This document shows, one piece after another, positions 17,099 to 26,095 of a stretch of DNA of 64,000 bases. The notes beneath the pieces were generated by a model that worked only from the letters and a program-made list of their open reading frames with translations, was not told the DNA's origin and ran no database searches. This DNA is from JAFDWR01 sp038216655 (lineage in GTDB: Bacteria; Armatimonadota; Fimbriimonadia; Fimbriimonadales; Fimbriimonadaceae), in the NCBI GenBank assembly GCA_038216655.1, contig JBBQPZ010000001.1:392722-456721 (forward strand), in the 5' to 3' direction. The translations under genes and the position numbers were made by a program. Numbering within the stretch: the first letter of the stretch is position 1; each line of letters starts with the position of its first letter.

Positions 17099-17572
17099 AT
17101 GGAGCCGAAACCCGTTCAGCCTTGGCTCCGGCCAGACATCGACGCGATGTTGGCCCTACTTCCTCTGTTCGAGGACCCCGCCTTTGTGCCCTGCACCTGG
17201 ACAAAGCCTGCCCCGGGCGAAGACCTGTTTCTCCCCTATCCGACCTACCATTTGACCGTCGATGAACTCCACCGCCTCGCCTTCGGCTCCACTGCCTTCG
17301 TCGATCCATACGCCCCCTTGCCCGAGGACGCCGCGCATCCCTTTCCGACCGACTCGCCCGCTGCGCTACCCGCCTTCATCCGATCCGCGTCGCTGAATCA
17401 ACTCCGCCGCTACCTGACCCACCTCTTCCGGGCCGAGCGCTTCTGCGACGGCGCGATCGAAGGCCAATTCCAAAACGGAAACCTCGTGGCGGTGCTGCGA
17501 AGGATCAGAGACTTGACTGCCTCAAAACATGTCAACTTCACCGCGCAGGACCCGCCGCAGCCAAGGCCCTGA
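17099..17572 (+). CDS. DUF6508-like protein
   Basis: The 157-residue protein starts 18 bases after tRNA-Leu. The C-terminal half has LNQLRRYLTHLFRAERFCDGAIEGQFQNG-type sequence followed by VLRRIRDL, which resembles DUF6508 proteins (an ERF-x-DG motif and a basic helix). The N-terminal half includes MLALLPLFEDPAF and a Pro-rich section. No signal peptide or membrane segment is seen. Function is unknown. Confidence 0.6.
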   Translation: MEPKPVQPWLRPDIDAMLALLPLFEDPAFVPCTWTKPAPGEDLFLPYPTYHLTVDELHRLAFGSTAFVDPYAPLPEDAAHPFPTDSPAALPAFIRSASLNQLRRYLTHLFRAERFCDGAIEGQFQNGNLVAVLRRIRDLTASKHVNFTAQDPPQPRP

Positions 17573-18364
17573 GATGAACTCCCCCCACGAAGTCTCGGAA
17601 CGACGGGGCGAACGGTGAGAGGATGATGCCAAGGGGTTCGGCGTTCAGAGGCTATTTCATGGCAATCAATGTGCCCGAAGCGTCGCCAATGTTCGAGGAT
17701 GCAGAACAAAAGTCCTCCATTGAGGGAGGGTTGGGAGGGTGAACTACTAGCACCAGTCTTTGAACCCGCCTCACGACATCTCACGTTCGGATTTCCGAAG
17801 GAGCCCTAACGATCGAAGGTCGCGCGTCGTCTCAATATCCCCGCCGAACACCCTCTTGTCCGGGCTTGGAATTACCAAGCCGTCGGAACTACTTCCCGGC
17901 AAGCCGTGTCTAGGAGTTGCCGCTCGTGCCCTCCTAACGTCATCCTCGGTCCGGCAACAAGAAGGAAATTCTCCACTCACCGAGATCCTCTCAAAGAAAG
18001 AAAGAAACCCTCAATCGCTAACTGGGACCGCCGACACTCCTGTCGGCAGCGGCCTTGGAACTACCACCAGGCCCAAGAGAGAGGAGCCAACCCAGTCCCG
18101 CCGGATCTCCCCGATAGCAGTATCTAAGACCCTAGTAACCGACCCAATATATGCGGAAACTTCCCACTTGGTGGGAAAATCAGTTACTGCAACAATCATA
18201 AGCACAAGCAACCCAATCCGCCCCAATAGCGAATAACGGAGGTCTCTGGAATTTTGCAAAGACCTCCTGTATCTGCCAATTCAAATCGGGAATTCAGGAA
18301 TAGCACACGCCCGGAACCTCCATCTCCCGACACCAATGATCTCGGCAGGTACCCTTAATGACCG
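17573..18364. other. Long repeat-bearing intergenic region
   Basis: The gap of nearly 800 bases has no well-supported gene. Frames on either strand have low-complexity, Ser/Arg/Pro-rich translations. It holds a segment near 17785-17825 that resembles the MITE-like family (GGAGCCCTAACGATCGAAGG) and the ACTCCTGTCGGC repeat at 18019-18061. A minus-strand frame at 18011-18259 has one hydrophobic stretch (LLGRIGLLVLMIVAVTDF), but its tail is made of the repeat, so I do not call it a gene. A TACCCT box lies nine bases before purB. Confidence 0.5.
18019..18061. repeat. Dispersed repeat with GCCGAC/GTCGGC hairpin, copy 1
   Basis: The sequence ACTGGGACCGCCGACACT followed by CCTGTCGGCAGCGGCCTTGGAA recurs with a few changes at 56933-56976. 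A six-base stem (GCCGAC/GTCGGC) encloses ACTCCT. It resembles a small REP-type element. Confidence 0.6.
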
Positions 18365-19663
18365 ATGATTGACCGCTACTGCACGCCCGCCATGAACGCG
18401 ATCTGGTCCCGTGAGGCCAAGTACCAGGTCTGGCAGGACGTGGAGATTGCAATCGTCGACGCGCACGTCGAGTTCGGTTCCGTCGACAAGGCCTCCCAAG
18501 CCGAGATCCGCAGCAAAGCGAAATTCACCCTCGCCCGATGCGACGAACTGGAGCGAGAAACCCGCCACGATCTCATGGCGTTCGTGCGATGCCTGAGCGA
18601 GAACATCGGCGAAGCCGGGCGCTATGTCCACATGGGCGTCACCAGCTACGACGTGATCGACACTTCCCTCGGCATCATGCTGAGAAACTCCTGCGACGTC
18701 CTGATCGAGTCATCTGAGAAGCTTCTGAAGGTCATCGCTGAGCTCGCCAAAGAGCATGCGAACACCCCCCAAATCGGACGCACTCACGGCATCCATGCCG
18801 AGCCGATCACGTTCGGATTCAAATGCGCCAACTGGTACGCCGAGCTTGAGCGCAACATCGTTCGCCTCAAGCAGGCCCGGACCGAAGTCGCGGTCGGCAA
18901 GGTCAGCGGCGCGGTCGGCATCCACGCCGTCGCCTCCCCCGCGCTCGAAGCCGTCGTCTGCAAAATGCTCGACCTCGAACCCGATCCGGCCACCACCCAG
19001 ATCATAAACCGCGATCGTCACGCGAACTTCCTCAACGTCCTCGCCCTCATGGGCGCGGGCCTTGAGCGCATCGCCACCGAACTGCGCAACCTCCAAAGAA
19101 CGGAGATCCTCGAGGTCCAAGAGGCCTTCGCCGCGGGCCAAACCGGCTCCAGCGCGATGCCCCACAAGCGCAACCCGTGGAACTCGGAAACCGTCTGCGG
19201 CCTCGCCCGCCTGCTGCGCGCCAACGCCCACGCAATGCTCGAATCCGTCGCCACCTGGCACGAGCGAGACCTCACCAACTCATCCCTTGAGCGAATCGTC
19301 TTCCCCGACTCCTGCCAACTCGCCGATTTCATGCTGAACCGTCTGACAGTAATCCTCAGCGGACTCCAGGTCTTCCCCGACCGGATGATGAAGAACCTGC
19401 GGATCATGGGCGATCTCGTATTCAGCGAGCATGTGATGATCGCCCTGATCGGAAAGGGAATGAGCCGCGAAGCCGCCTACAAGGTCGCCCAACGAAACGC
19501 GGCCAAAGCTTGGGACGGCAAAGACTTCAAGTCAGAAGTCGCCGCCGACGCCGATGTCTCCTCACGACTCACGCCCACCGAGGTCGAAGAGCTGTTCAGT
19601 CTTGAGCATCATCTGCGCTACGCGGCCCACACGCTTGAGGCCACCGGCATCCTGAAGCGTTAA
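18365..19663 (+). CDS. purB: Adenylosuccinate lyase
   Basis: PurB catalyses two beta-eliminations in purine synthesis, on SAICAR and on adenylosuccinate. The 432-residue protein has the fumarase/aspartase superfamily signature TGSSAMPHKRNPWNSE, the upstream motifs HMGVTSYDVIDTSLG and GRTHGIHAEPITFG, and the expected all-helical composition. Length is standard. The start is set by the N-terminal family pattern MIDRYCTPAMNAIWS. The purine enzyme guaA lies about 4 kb away on the opposite strand. Confidence 0.96.
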   Translation: MIDRYCTPAMNAIWSREAKYQVWQDVEIAIVDAHVEFGSVDKASQAEIRSKAKFTLARCDELERETRHDLMAFVRCLSENIGEAGRYVHMGVTSYDVIDTSLGIMLRNSCDVLIESSEKLLKVIAELAKEHANTPQIGRTHGIHAEPITFGFKCANWYAELERNIVRLKQARTEVAVGKVSGAVGIHAVASPALEAVVCKMLDLEPDPATTQIINRDRHANFLNVLALMGAGLERIATELRNLQRTEILEVQEAFAAGQTGSSAMPHKRNPWNSETVCGLARLLRANAHAMLESVATWHERDLTNSSLERIVFPDSCQLADFMLNRLTVILSGLQVFPDRMMKNLRIMGDLVFSEHVMIALIGKGMSREAAYKVAQRNAAKAWDGKDFKSEVAADADVSSRLTPTEVEELFSLEHHLRYAAHTLEATGILKR

Positions 19664-19716
19664 TTTACGGACCTGAACTATCGCGGACAAAGCAAATGCG
19701 CGATAATGGCCCTGCC

Positions 19717-21078
19717 ATGCCCTCAGACACCCCACGGAAGCTGTCCATCGTTCCGGTCGCCATCGTGCTCACCGCCGCCGCCCTCGGCGTTACCTACTAT
19801 TTTGCCAGCAAGTCGGTCGAGGTCAAGCAGGAGCCCGGACCCGGTGAGATCGCCCCGGGCGTGCCCAAGCCGAAGGTCAAGTCCGTCCCGCCCAAGGTCG
19901 AGTTCCTCGGCGCGCAGGCGTTCGCCGGGGCACCGATCAACCCGCCAGCCGGAGTGAAGGACACCAAGCCAGCGGAACCGGCTCCCGACGACGCGATGGT
20001 CGTCTGGCTCAAGGTAACGAGCACCACCCCGCTCAGCAGAGAAACCATGCCACGCCTGGAGATCAAGGATGCGGAAGGGCGACTCTACTCCGCCCAGCCG
20101 GAGCGGCGTCAAGGCAGTGATCTGATGGTCCTCCACCTGAAGAAAGGATACGACAAGCCCGTTGACTCGCTCGACGTCACCTGCAAGATCGGCGAGAACG
20201 AGGTCGGTAAATGGAAGATCGAAAAGGTCCCCGCACCAACCCGCGTCATCCCCGACGACGCCCTCAAGGGCACACCGCTGGGCAAGGTCATCGTGGCCCC
20301 CGGACGCGGAGGACGCCCCTCGGTTCGAGTCGAAATGGTGAACGCTGTCCCAGCGGGACAGGGCTTCTATCTCAAGCCGATCGCCGAGTCATTCGTCGCC
20401 TTCGACATCAAAACGGCCGAATCGGCGCAAGTCGCTCCCAAGGATGCGGCGAACTACACAGGCCGGGTCCAATTGCCGAACGCGGGAATGAACAAGCTCG
20501 CTGCTTTCGACATGGTCGCCTTCAAAGGGGAGAGCTCGACCGAGACCGTGACTTTCCACTCGGCACAGCTAGTCGATCGCTTCGGCCAACCCACAATCGT
20601 CGTCGACAAGGACGAAGTTGCCAAGTCCGACAAGGGCACGGAAGTCGTGCTCCCGATGCAGGATAACGGTCCCAAGCGAGCCCCCAAGAAGACGCACCCG
20701 AACGCCAAGATCAAGGTGAACTTCCACGTCACCCCGAGTGAGAACGACAAGTACATCTCGCCGATTGCGGTCGCGGATATCGTGACCCCTGATCCAGCCA
20801 GCCTCGGGTTGGAGAAGCTCGACATGAACCTGATCGTCCAGTCTGGAGCCGAGACGCTCAAGGATGAAGGCGTTTTGACAGCCCCGGTCGTGACGATCAA
20901 GCCGGGCAAGGCCGGCACCTTCAAGTACGGCCCTATCCCCAACCTGACTCTGAAGATCCAAGTGGTCCGCGCCGTCCTGATGCCGAAGAAGCGCATCTAC
21001 ATGCCGATCGAGAAGTCGGACACCCCGGTTGACACAGGCGGCGGGCGTGTCGGCGGAGGCGGCGGTGCTGGCGCTTAG
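19717..21078 (+). CDS. Membrane-anchored extracytoplasmic protein, unknown function
   Basis: The 453-residue protein has one N-terminal membrane helix (LSIVPVAIVLTAAALGVTYYF) followed by a Pro/Lys-rich linker and a long beta-rich, Lys-rich region. It ends in a Gly-rich tail (GGGRVGGGGGAGA). No known domain was recognised. A GATAAT box lies nine bases before the ATG at 19717, which favours this start over the in-frame ATG at 19696. A strong double inverted repeat follows the stop. Confidence 0.65.
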   Translation: MPSDTPRKLSIVPVAIVLTAAALGVTYYFASKSVEVKQEPGPGEIAPGVPKPKVKSVPPKVEFLGAQAFAGAPINPPAGVKDTKPAEPAPDDAMVVWLKVTSTTPLSRETMPRLEIKDAEGRLYSAQPERRQGSDLMVLHLKKGYDKPVDSLDVTCKIGENEVGKWKIEKVPAPTRVIPDDALKGTPLGKVIVAPGRGGRPSVRVEMVNAVPAGQGFYLKPIAESFVAFDIKTAESAQVAPKDAANYTGRVQLPNAGMNKLAAFDMVAFKGESSTETVTFHSAQLVDRFGQPTIVVDKDEVAKSDKGTEVVLPMQDNGPKRAPKKTHPNAKIKVNFHVTPSENDKYISPIAVADIVTPDPASLGLEKLDMNLIVQSGAETLKDEGVLTAPVVTIKPGKAGTFKYGPIPNLTLKIQVVRAVLMPKKRIYMPIEKSDTPVDTGGGRVGGGGGAGA

Positions 21079-21082
21079 ACAG

Positions 21083-21161
21083 CACCCTTACGAAACAAAC
21101 AAGGGGCCGAACGGGTAATCCTGGCTATGCTTGGATTCATGTTCGGCCCGGGCTAAGGGTG
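21083..21161. terminator. Nested inverted repeat between convergent genes
   Basis: An outer stem pairs CACCCTTA (21083-21090) with TAAGGGTG (21154-21161). An inner nine-base stem pairs GGGCCGAAC (21104-21112) with GTTCGGCCC (21141-21149) around a 28-base loop. The structure starts five bases after one gene and precedes the 3' end of the convergent gene at 21228. A bidirectional terminator is likely, although there is no T-tract. A structured RNA cannot be excluded. Confidence 0.5.
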
Positions 21162-21227
21162 CCAGTGGCAGGATGGACGGCGATTCCACCGGGGCGGCGC
21201 GTAGCTGCCAGGTTCTCCGCTGTAGGG

Positions 21228-21731
21228 TTAACCCCGCAGATACTTGCGCGGAAGCTGCGTCTGAGCGTCCTCACCCTGCCAGGCAATGCTGACGATCCAC
21301 CAGCGCCTGCCGTCGTTCACGAGCTGGATCGAATTTATCCCTCGCTCAAACGGCTTCTTGTCGTCGAGCTTGTACCGACTCTCATAGGTGCTCCAGATAT
21401 CGGAAAGTCCGCCGAAGTTCTCCCGTTTCCGGGCGACCTCATGCTCGAAGAACCCCATCTTCTCAAGGTAGGGTCCCGAGTTCTTGATATATCCGTCCAC
21501 GTCCATCGCCACCCGATACACCGACCCATCTTTACGATGACCCACCGCGGTTAGGTGGGCTTCCGGCGAGAAGATGAACTTCATCCGGTTCCAATCGCGC
21601 TTCTGTCCGATCGGTCCCGAGATCACATCGTAAAGCGCGTGGACGATCGAGTCCTCCGTCTTGACGTCATCATCATAGGTCGTCGGACCTTGGAGATAGC
21701 CTGCAACTAGAGCAACTGTGAGAAGGAACAT
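21228..21731 (-). CDS. Secreted NTF2/SnoaL-like protein
   Basis: The 167-residue product starts with a signal peptide (MFLLTVALVAGYLQG). The mature part follows the pattern of an uncharacterised nuclear-transport-factor-2-like family: IVHALYDVISGPIGQKRDWNRMKFIFSP, then a strand region, GFFEHEVARKRENFGGLSDIWSTYESRY, and RRWWIVSIAWQGE at the end. NTF2 folds bind small ligands, but no catalytic role is evident. The ATG at 21731 is preferred over a GTG at 21746 because a GACAAT box lies five bases before it. Confidence 0.7.
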   Translation of the reverse strand: MFLLTVALVAGYLQGPTTYDDDVKTEDSIVHALYDVISGPIGQKRDWNRMKFIFSPEAHLTAVGHRKDGSVYRVAMDVDGYIKNSGPYLEKMGFFEHEVARKRENFGGLSDIWSTYESRYKLDDKKPFERGINSIQLVNDGRRWWIVSIAWQGEDAQTQLPRKYLRG

Positions 21732-21847
21732 GCCCCATTGTCGCACGCCGAGGCATCTCTTGGAGTGGGAGGCGAATCGCAGTGCGATCTAACCATCCAT
21801 CAGCCAAGTTCAACCCAGGCTGCCTCCTCCGTCGCTCGCTAAGTCGA

Positions 21848-22201
21848 CTAGGCCAGGTTGAACTTCCAACCCGGCGTCCGGCTCATGAGATTCCAAGCCA
21901 ACGCAAGCTCGGCCATCCAAAGGAACTGCCGAACCGAACCACCCTGCCCGGTGCACTCGATCAAGACGCGGTCGCCCATCGGGGTCATCGCCAGGTAAGC
22001 GGTCTTCACGTCGATATCGACGCAACGACCTTCAAGCACGTCATAGACCGAATCGAGCGGAACCTGGACGTGAGGCAAATGGTCGTTTCCCAGGCAGGAA
22101 AGGTCAAACTCGACCTTGCCCTCATCACGCCGGTTTAGCACAAGGAAGGGGTATTTCCCGAACGCCGTCTGATGCACCGAATGAACGCGAAAGCTCTGCA
22201 T
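21848..22201 (-). CDS. Conserved-looking protein of unknown function
   Basis: The 117-residue product begins MQSFRVHSVHQTAFGKYPF, with AAGGGG eight to nine bases before the ATG. It is soluble in appearance, with short strands (KVEFDLSCLG, VQVPLDSVYDVLEG, TAYLAMTPMGDRVLIEC) and a final helix (FLWMAELALAWNLM). No family is recognised. It is separated from the next gene by about 110 bases. Confidence 0.55.
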   Translation of the reverse strand: MQSFRVHSVHQTAFGKYPFLVLNRRDEGKVEFDLSCLGNDHLPHVQVPLDSVYDVLEGRCVDIDVKTAYLAMTPMGDRVLIECTGQGGSVRQFLWMAELALAWNLMSRTPGWKFNLA

Positions 22202-22309
22202 GTTCCATACCCCTTTTGATTTTCCGTCACTCCTATTGTAAGCCAGCTTTCTCTGATATGCTGGTGAAATTGCGGGTTTCGGCACAAAGAGCACAGAGTC
22301 AACGGGCAG

Positions 22310-23209
22310 CTAGGCGTCCACTTCGGACTTGTAGAAGCTGACTCGGCTCGGGTCGTTCGGGTCGACCTTAACCTGGAGGATTTTCCCGGCCTGGTAGTGC
22401 GGCCATGAACGCTCACTGATGATGCCCGTAGCTTCCGCGGGGTACGGCGCGCCGTCGTCCGGCATCACAGTGAGCGTAATCCGCGTCCCCTGGTTGTTGC
22501 CGTTCACAAAAATGTTGAGGGGATGCACCTCGATCACCGCCGCCTTGGCGGTGACCCCCGTCTGCCTCAACTCCTGTAGCTGATCCTCCGCCCTTTGCAG
22601 CAGTGCCGAGGCCGCCTCGGAATCCATTGTGGGAGATGCGATGAGCGATTGGCCCGAAGCGACCGCTTGATCCAGGCCATTCTGCTTCATAAACTCGACG
22701 ACCTCATTCGCATCGACAGACGGGGCGGCTTCGGAAGTTTGGCTTGAGGTCCCACCCGCGGGCCCCCCCACCGTGATCGTATCGCCAACCATCACGACGT
22801 GGGCCAGGTTCGCCGGGTCGTACTTCACCTTCAGCCATGCTCCAACGGGAGGAATCTGAACCCGCGAGACCGCCATTTCGAGTGAAGCCGCAAACGGGGC
22901 ACCGCCCTTCGGCTGGACGTTGAGACTCAGGCGCACTCCGTAATCGAGGTCGTTGAAGGTTATCTGCAGGTCCTTCACGCCGGTGATCTGTGCGTCGGCC
23001 TCGACTCCGGTCAGTTCCAACTTTCGGTCCGCCTTTGTGGGAACCGAAATCACGCGGAACAAGAAAAGCGATGCCGCGCCGATTCCCACGATCATCAACA
23101 CGATCCCGAGCAGGGAATTGACGTTCCCCATCACCCACAGCCCACCCACGAGACAGACCGCCAAAATCGGCAGGAAAATCAGGAGCGAGATGAAGTAGCG
23201 GTTGACCAT
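22310..23209 (-). CDS. Membrane protein with two copies of a small beta domain
   Basis: The 299-residue protein has two N-terminal membrane helices (about 6-50). Two related domains follow. The first (about 70-140) runs from AQITGVKDLQITFNDLDYG to VGAWLKVKYDPANLAHVVMV, and the second (about 222-298) from AAVIEVHPLNIFVNGNNQG to AGKILQVKVDPNDPSRVSFY. Both share the pattern V-x-V-x-P-x-x-G-A-P-(F/Y) and (L/V)K-V-(K/D)-x-D-P-x-(N/D). This resembles membrane proteins of the SHOCT/DUF3592 kind. The linker is Ala/Gln-rich. Function is unknown. Confidence 0.6.
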   Translation of the reverse strand: MVNRYFISLLIFLPILAVCLVGGLWVMGNVNSLLGIVLMIVGIGAASLFLFRVISVPTKADRKLELTGVEADAQITGVKDLQITFNDLDYGVRLSLNVQPKGGAPFAASLEMAVSRVQIPPVGAWLKVKYDPANLAHVVMVGDTITVGGPAGGTSSQTSEAAPSVDANEVVEFMKQNGLDQAVASGQSLIASPTMDSEAASALLQRAEDQLQELRQTGVTAKAAVIEVHPLNIFVNGNNQGTRITLTVMPDDGAPYPAEATGIISERSWPHYQAGKILQVKVDPNDPSRVSFYKSEVDA

Positions 23210-23236
23210 CGCGCCCCCAGTATCGCACTCAAGAGG

Positions 23237-24784
23237 CTATTCGAGTTCAATCGTGGCCGGAGGCTTGCTGGTCAGGTCGTAGAACACGCGGTTCACGCCC
23301 TGCACTTCGTTCACGATCCGGGTCGCGATGTGCTCCAGGGCGTCAAACGGAATCGCGACGGCCTTCGCAGTCATCGCGTCTTCACTCTCCACCGCCCGAA
23401 GCACAATCGGCTGCTCGTAGGTTCGCTCGTCACCCATGACGCCGACCGACTTCACGTCGAGCAGCGCCGCATAGCTCTGCCAAATCCCCTTGTTGAGACC
23501 GCGATCCTTGAGCACGGATCGAAAGATCCAGTCCGCGTCCTGGACCATCCGACACCGTTCGGGAGTGACCTCTCCCAGAATCCGAACTCCGAGTCCCGGG
23601 CCAGGGAACGGTTCGCGATCGACCATTTCGTCGGGCAAACCAAGCCGCCGACCCACTTCCCTAACCTCGTCCTTGAACAGCCAACGCAGCGGCTCGATCA
23701 CCTTCAGCCGCATCCAGTCGGGGAGCCCGCCCACGTTGTGGTGCGTCTTGATCTTCGCCGCGGTCGGGGAGCCGGACTCGATCACGTCGGGATAGAGCGT
23801 GCCCTGAGCGAGAAAGTCGCATCCGGCAAGCTCGTTGGCGTGGTCTTCAAAGACTCGGACGAACTGCTCGCCGATGATCTTGCGCTTGCGCTCGGGGTCC
23901 TTCTCGCCCGCGAGTGCTCCGAAGAAGCGGTCGTGCTCGCGAAACGCCCTGAGGTTCGCGTGGAAGTGCCCGTCGAAGGTCTCGATGACCTGATCCGCTT
24001 CGTTCTTGCGCAGCAATCCGTGGTCGACAAACACGCAAACCGCGCGCTCGCCGATCGCGCGGATCAGGAGTGCGGCCATCACCGCCGAATCGACGCCGCC
24101 GGAAACCGCGCAAAGCACCTTTCCATCTGGCCCGACCTGCTCGCGAATCTTGGCGATCTCCTCGTCGATGAAGTTCTGGGCACTCCAGTCGCGCTTGAGA
24201 CCAGCCCGATCGAGGAACTCGGTCAAGAGGGCTTTGCCGCCCGGAGTGTGGGTGACTTCGGGATGAAACTGAACGCCGAACTGCAGTTTCTCTGCATCCT
24301 CCATCGCCGCCACCGGGCAACTGTCGGTCGTGGCCGTAACGGAGAATCCTGGCGGGACCTCAAGCACCTGATCGCCATGGGACATCCAGACGTCGTCGCT
24401 GGTCAGGCTCGCGACCAACGGTCGTACCGACCCCGGCGCACGCGCACCTTCGCCGAGCGTAAGGTGGCGCTGGCCATACTCCTTGTGATCCGAGGTCTCG
24501 ACGCGACCGCCAAGGCGATGCGCCATGAGCTGTTGGCCGTAGCAAATGCCGAGGTACGGAATCCCCTCAAGGATCGACAGATCAAGGGTCGGGGCGTTCT
24601 CTTCAAGGACAGATCGAGGCCCGCCAGAGAGAATCACCGCCGCGGGTTTCACGTCCGCGATCTTCTGAGCCGCGGTGGTCCAAGGGACCATTTCGGAGTA
24701 AACGCCGTTTTCGCGCACCCGCCGGACGATCAGTTGAGTGTACTGACCACCGAAGTCAACGACAAGCACCGTTTGGTGGGCCAT
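23237..24784 (-). CDS. guaA: GMP synthase (glutamine-hydrolysing)
   Basis: GuaA converts XMP to GMP using glutamine and ATP. The 515-residue protein has an N-terminal class I amidotransferase domain with nucleophile Cys81 in YLGICYGQQ and the His/Glu pair in VQFHPEVTHT. The ATP pyrophosphatase domain follows with the PP-loop AVSGGVDSAV, and the dimerisation domain ends in VNRVFYDLTSKPPATIELE. All parts are complete and length is normal. No purine riboswitch is visible upstream. Confidence 0.97.
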   Translation of the reverse strand: MAHQTVLVVDFGGQYTQLIVRRVRENGVYSEMVPWTTAAQKIADVKPAAVILSGGPRSVLEENAPTLDLSILEGIPYLGICYGQQLMAHRLGGRVETSDHKEYGQRHLTLGEGARAPGSVRPLVASLTSDDVWMSHGDQVLEVPPGFSVTATTDSCPVAAMEDAEKLQFGVQFHPEVTHTPGGKALLTEFLDRAGLKRDWSAQNFIDEEIAKIREQVGPDGKVLCAVSGGVDSAVMAALLIRAIGERAVCVFVDHGLLRKNEADQVIETFDGHFHANLRAFREHDRFFGALAGEKDPERKRKIIGEQFVRVFEDHANELAGCDFLAQGTLYPDVIESGSPTAAKIKTHHNVGGLPDWMRLKVIEPLRWLFKDEVREVGRRLGLPDEMVDREPFPGPGLGVRILGEVTPERCRMVQDADWIFRSVLKDRGLNKGIWQSYAALLDVKSVGVMGDERTYEQPIVLRAVESEDAMTAKAVAIPFDALEHIATRIVNEVQGVNRVFYDLTSKPPATIELE

Positions 24785-24839
24785 AGAAGCGCTTAGTTTG
24801 GCACGGATTCGCCCCGCGAGGGCTCGGTTTCTCCGCTTG

Positions 24840-25035
24840 TAATAATCCTAAGCAGGATCACCCGGTCGATAGTGCACGTTCTTCGCTAGAGTTAGAGACT
24901 CGTTCCAGAGATAGTGCGCGGCCGGGATCGCCTGCAAGGCCTGGACGGTATCCAGTGGAGGCGACATCAACTCGCCCTTGCCACGATTGTACAAGCTGAG
25001 GGCGCAGAGGATGAGATCCACAAGGAGGAAGCAAA
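24840..25035 (+). ncRNA. Candidate IS110 bridge RNA / left end
   Basis: The non-coding stretch upstream of the IS110 transposase is where IS110-group elements encode their bridge RNA. A bulged hairpin is visible: CGCCT (24929-24933) with AGGCG (24959-24963) as outer stem, CTGGA (24941-24945) with TCCAG (24951-24955) as inner stem. The internal loops GCAAGGC and TGG lie between them, a layout like the guide loops of known bridge RNAs. The exact element end is not determined. Confidence 0.4.
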
Positions 25036-25983
25036 GTGCTTTATTGTGGGATCGATGTTTCGAAGTTGACGCTGGATGCTGCGGTTTGGAGCGAGGGGAA
25101 GAAGGTCAGGTTCGGCCAATTCGCCAACAACTCGGAGGGGTTTGAAGAGCTCATTAAGTGGGCCGGTGAAGTGGATAAGTTCGCCATGGAAGCGACCGGG
25201 CCGTATCACAAGGCGCTTTTTCGCAGCCTGAGAGAACGCGGTCTTGTGGCCATCTGCTACAACCCGTTTCGCGCTCGCAGGCTGGCCGAGGGCATGGGCG
25301 AGCTCAACAAGGACGACAAGGTCGATGCTCTGCTTCTGGCTAGAGCCGTGGCCAACTTATCCACCGAGCCCACGGCGGCACCCAGGCTTGTGTGTGAAGC
25401 TGCCCAAGAGCTGTCTCGGCGCATTCAGCAGAGGGTCACTAACCGGGGCAAGGACAAGGTTCGCCTAGAGGAGCCTCGAACCTCAGACCTGGTCCGCGCC
25501 TCGCTTAAGCGAAGCATTGCCTGGCATGACCAGGAGGTTAAGCTCTTGGAGGCCGAGCTCGACGCCTTGATCGCAAGTGATCCCGAGCTCAAAGAGCGCC
25601 GTCGCCTCATGCTCTCGGTTCCCAACATCGGTCCCAAGACGGCCAGAATCCTTGTCACCGAGCTCCCCGAGGACCTTCATGACCCCAAGGAGGCGGTGGG
25701 CCTTGCCGGCCTTGCTCCCAAGCGTCGCCGTTCTGGGACAAGCCTGAACGCACCCGACCGGATCTCACGCTGCTGCAACCAAAGGCTCAAACGAGCGCTC
25801 TACATGCCCGCCATCCAGTCCCTGCGGTGGAAGGATCGAGACCTCGCCCTCTTCCATGCCCGACTCGTCGCGGCGGGCAAGCACAAGCAGCAAGCCACCG
25901 TCGCGGTCATGAGGAAGATCCTCACCCGAGTCCTCGCCGTTCTCACACGAAAAACACCCTGGGAAGTGCGCACTACCCCTTGA
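25036..25983 (+). mobile_element. IS110-family transposase gene
   Basis: The 315-residue protein is a complete IS110-type recombinase. The N-terminal RuvC-like DEDD domain shows Asp7 in CGIDVSK, Glu52 in AMEATGPYH and Asp94/Asp97 in NKDDKVDALL. The C-terminal domain has the helix-hairpin motif VPNIGPKTARIL and the Ser-bearing block GLAPKRRRSGTS (candidate nucleophile Ser233). It starts with GTG, and AAGGAGG lies seven bases upstream. The gene appears intact. No terminal inverted repeats are seen, as expected for the family. Confidence 0.93.
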
Positions 25984-26095
25984 CATCATCAACGGTATCT
26001 CTGGATGACGGACCCAAAAGCAGACAAAGGAACCTTGACAGCCTACTGGACGCCCTAGTCGAATCGCATGACCCCATCACAAACCGCGTAGGTTG
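25984..26095. other. Sequence between the IS110 gene and the composite repeat
   Basis: This stretch probably contains the right end of the IS110 element, but the boundary cannot be placed without a second copy. No coding sequence is seen. Confidence 0.35.

Noticed and set aside
17760..18259. Open frames on both strands in the 17.6-18.4 kb gap
   Set aside because: Translations are low in complexity and run through dispersed repeats; the hydrophobic stretch alone is not enough to call a gene.
23330..24796. A 488-codon plus-strand open frame over guaA
   Set aside because: It is antisense to a complete GMP synthase and has no protein-like pattern.
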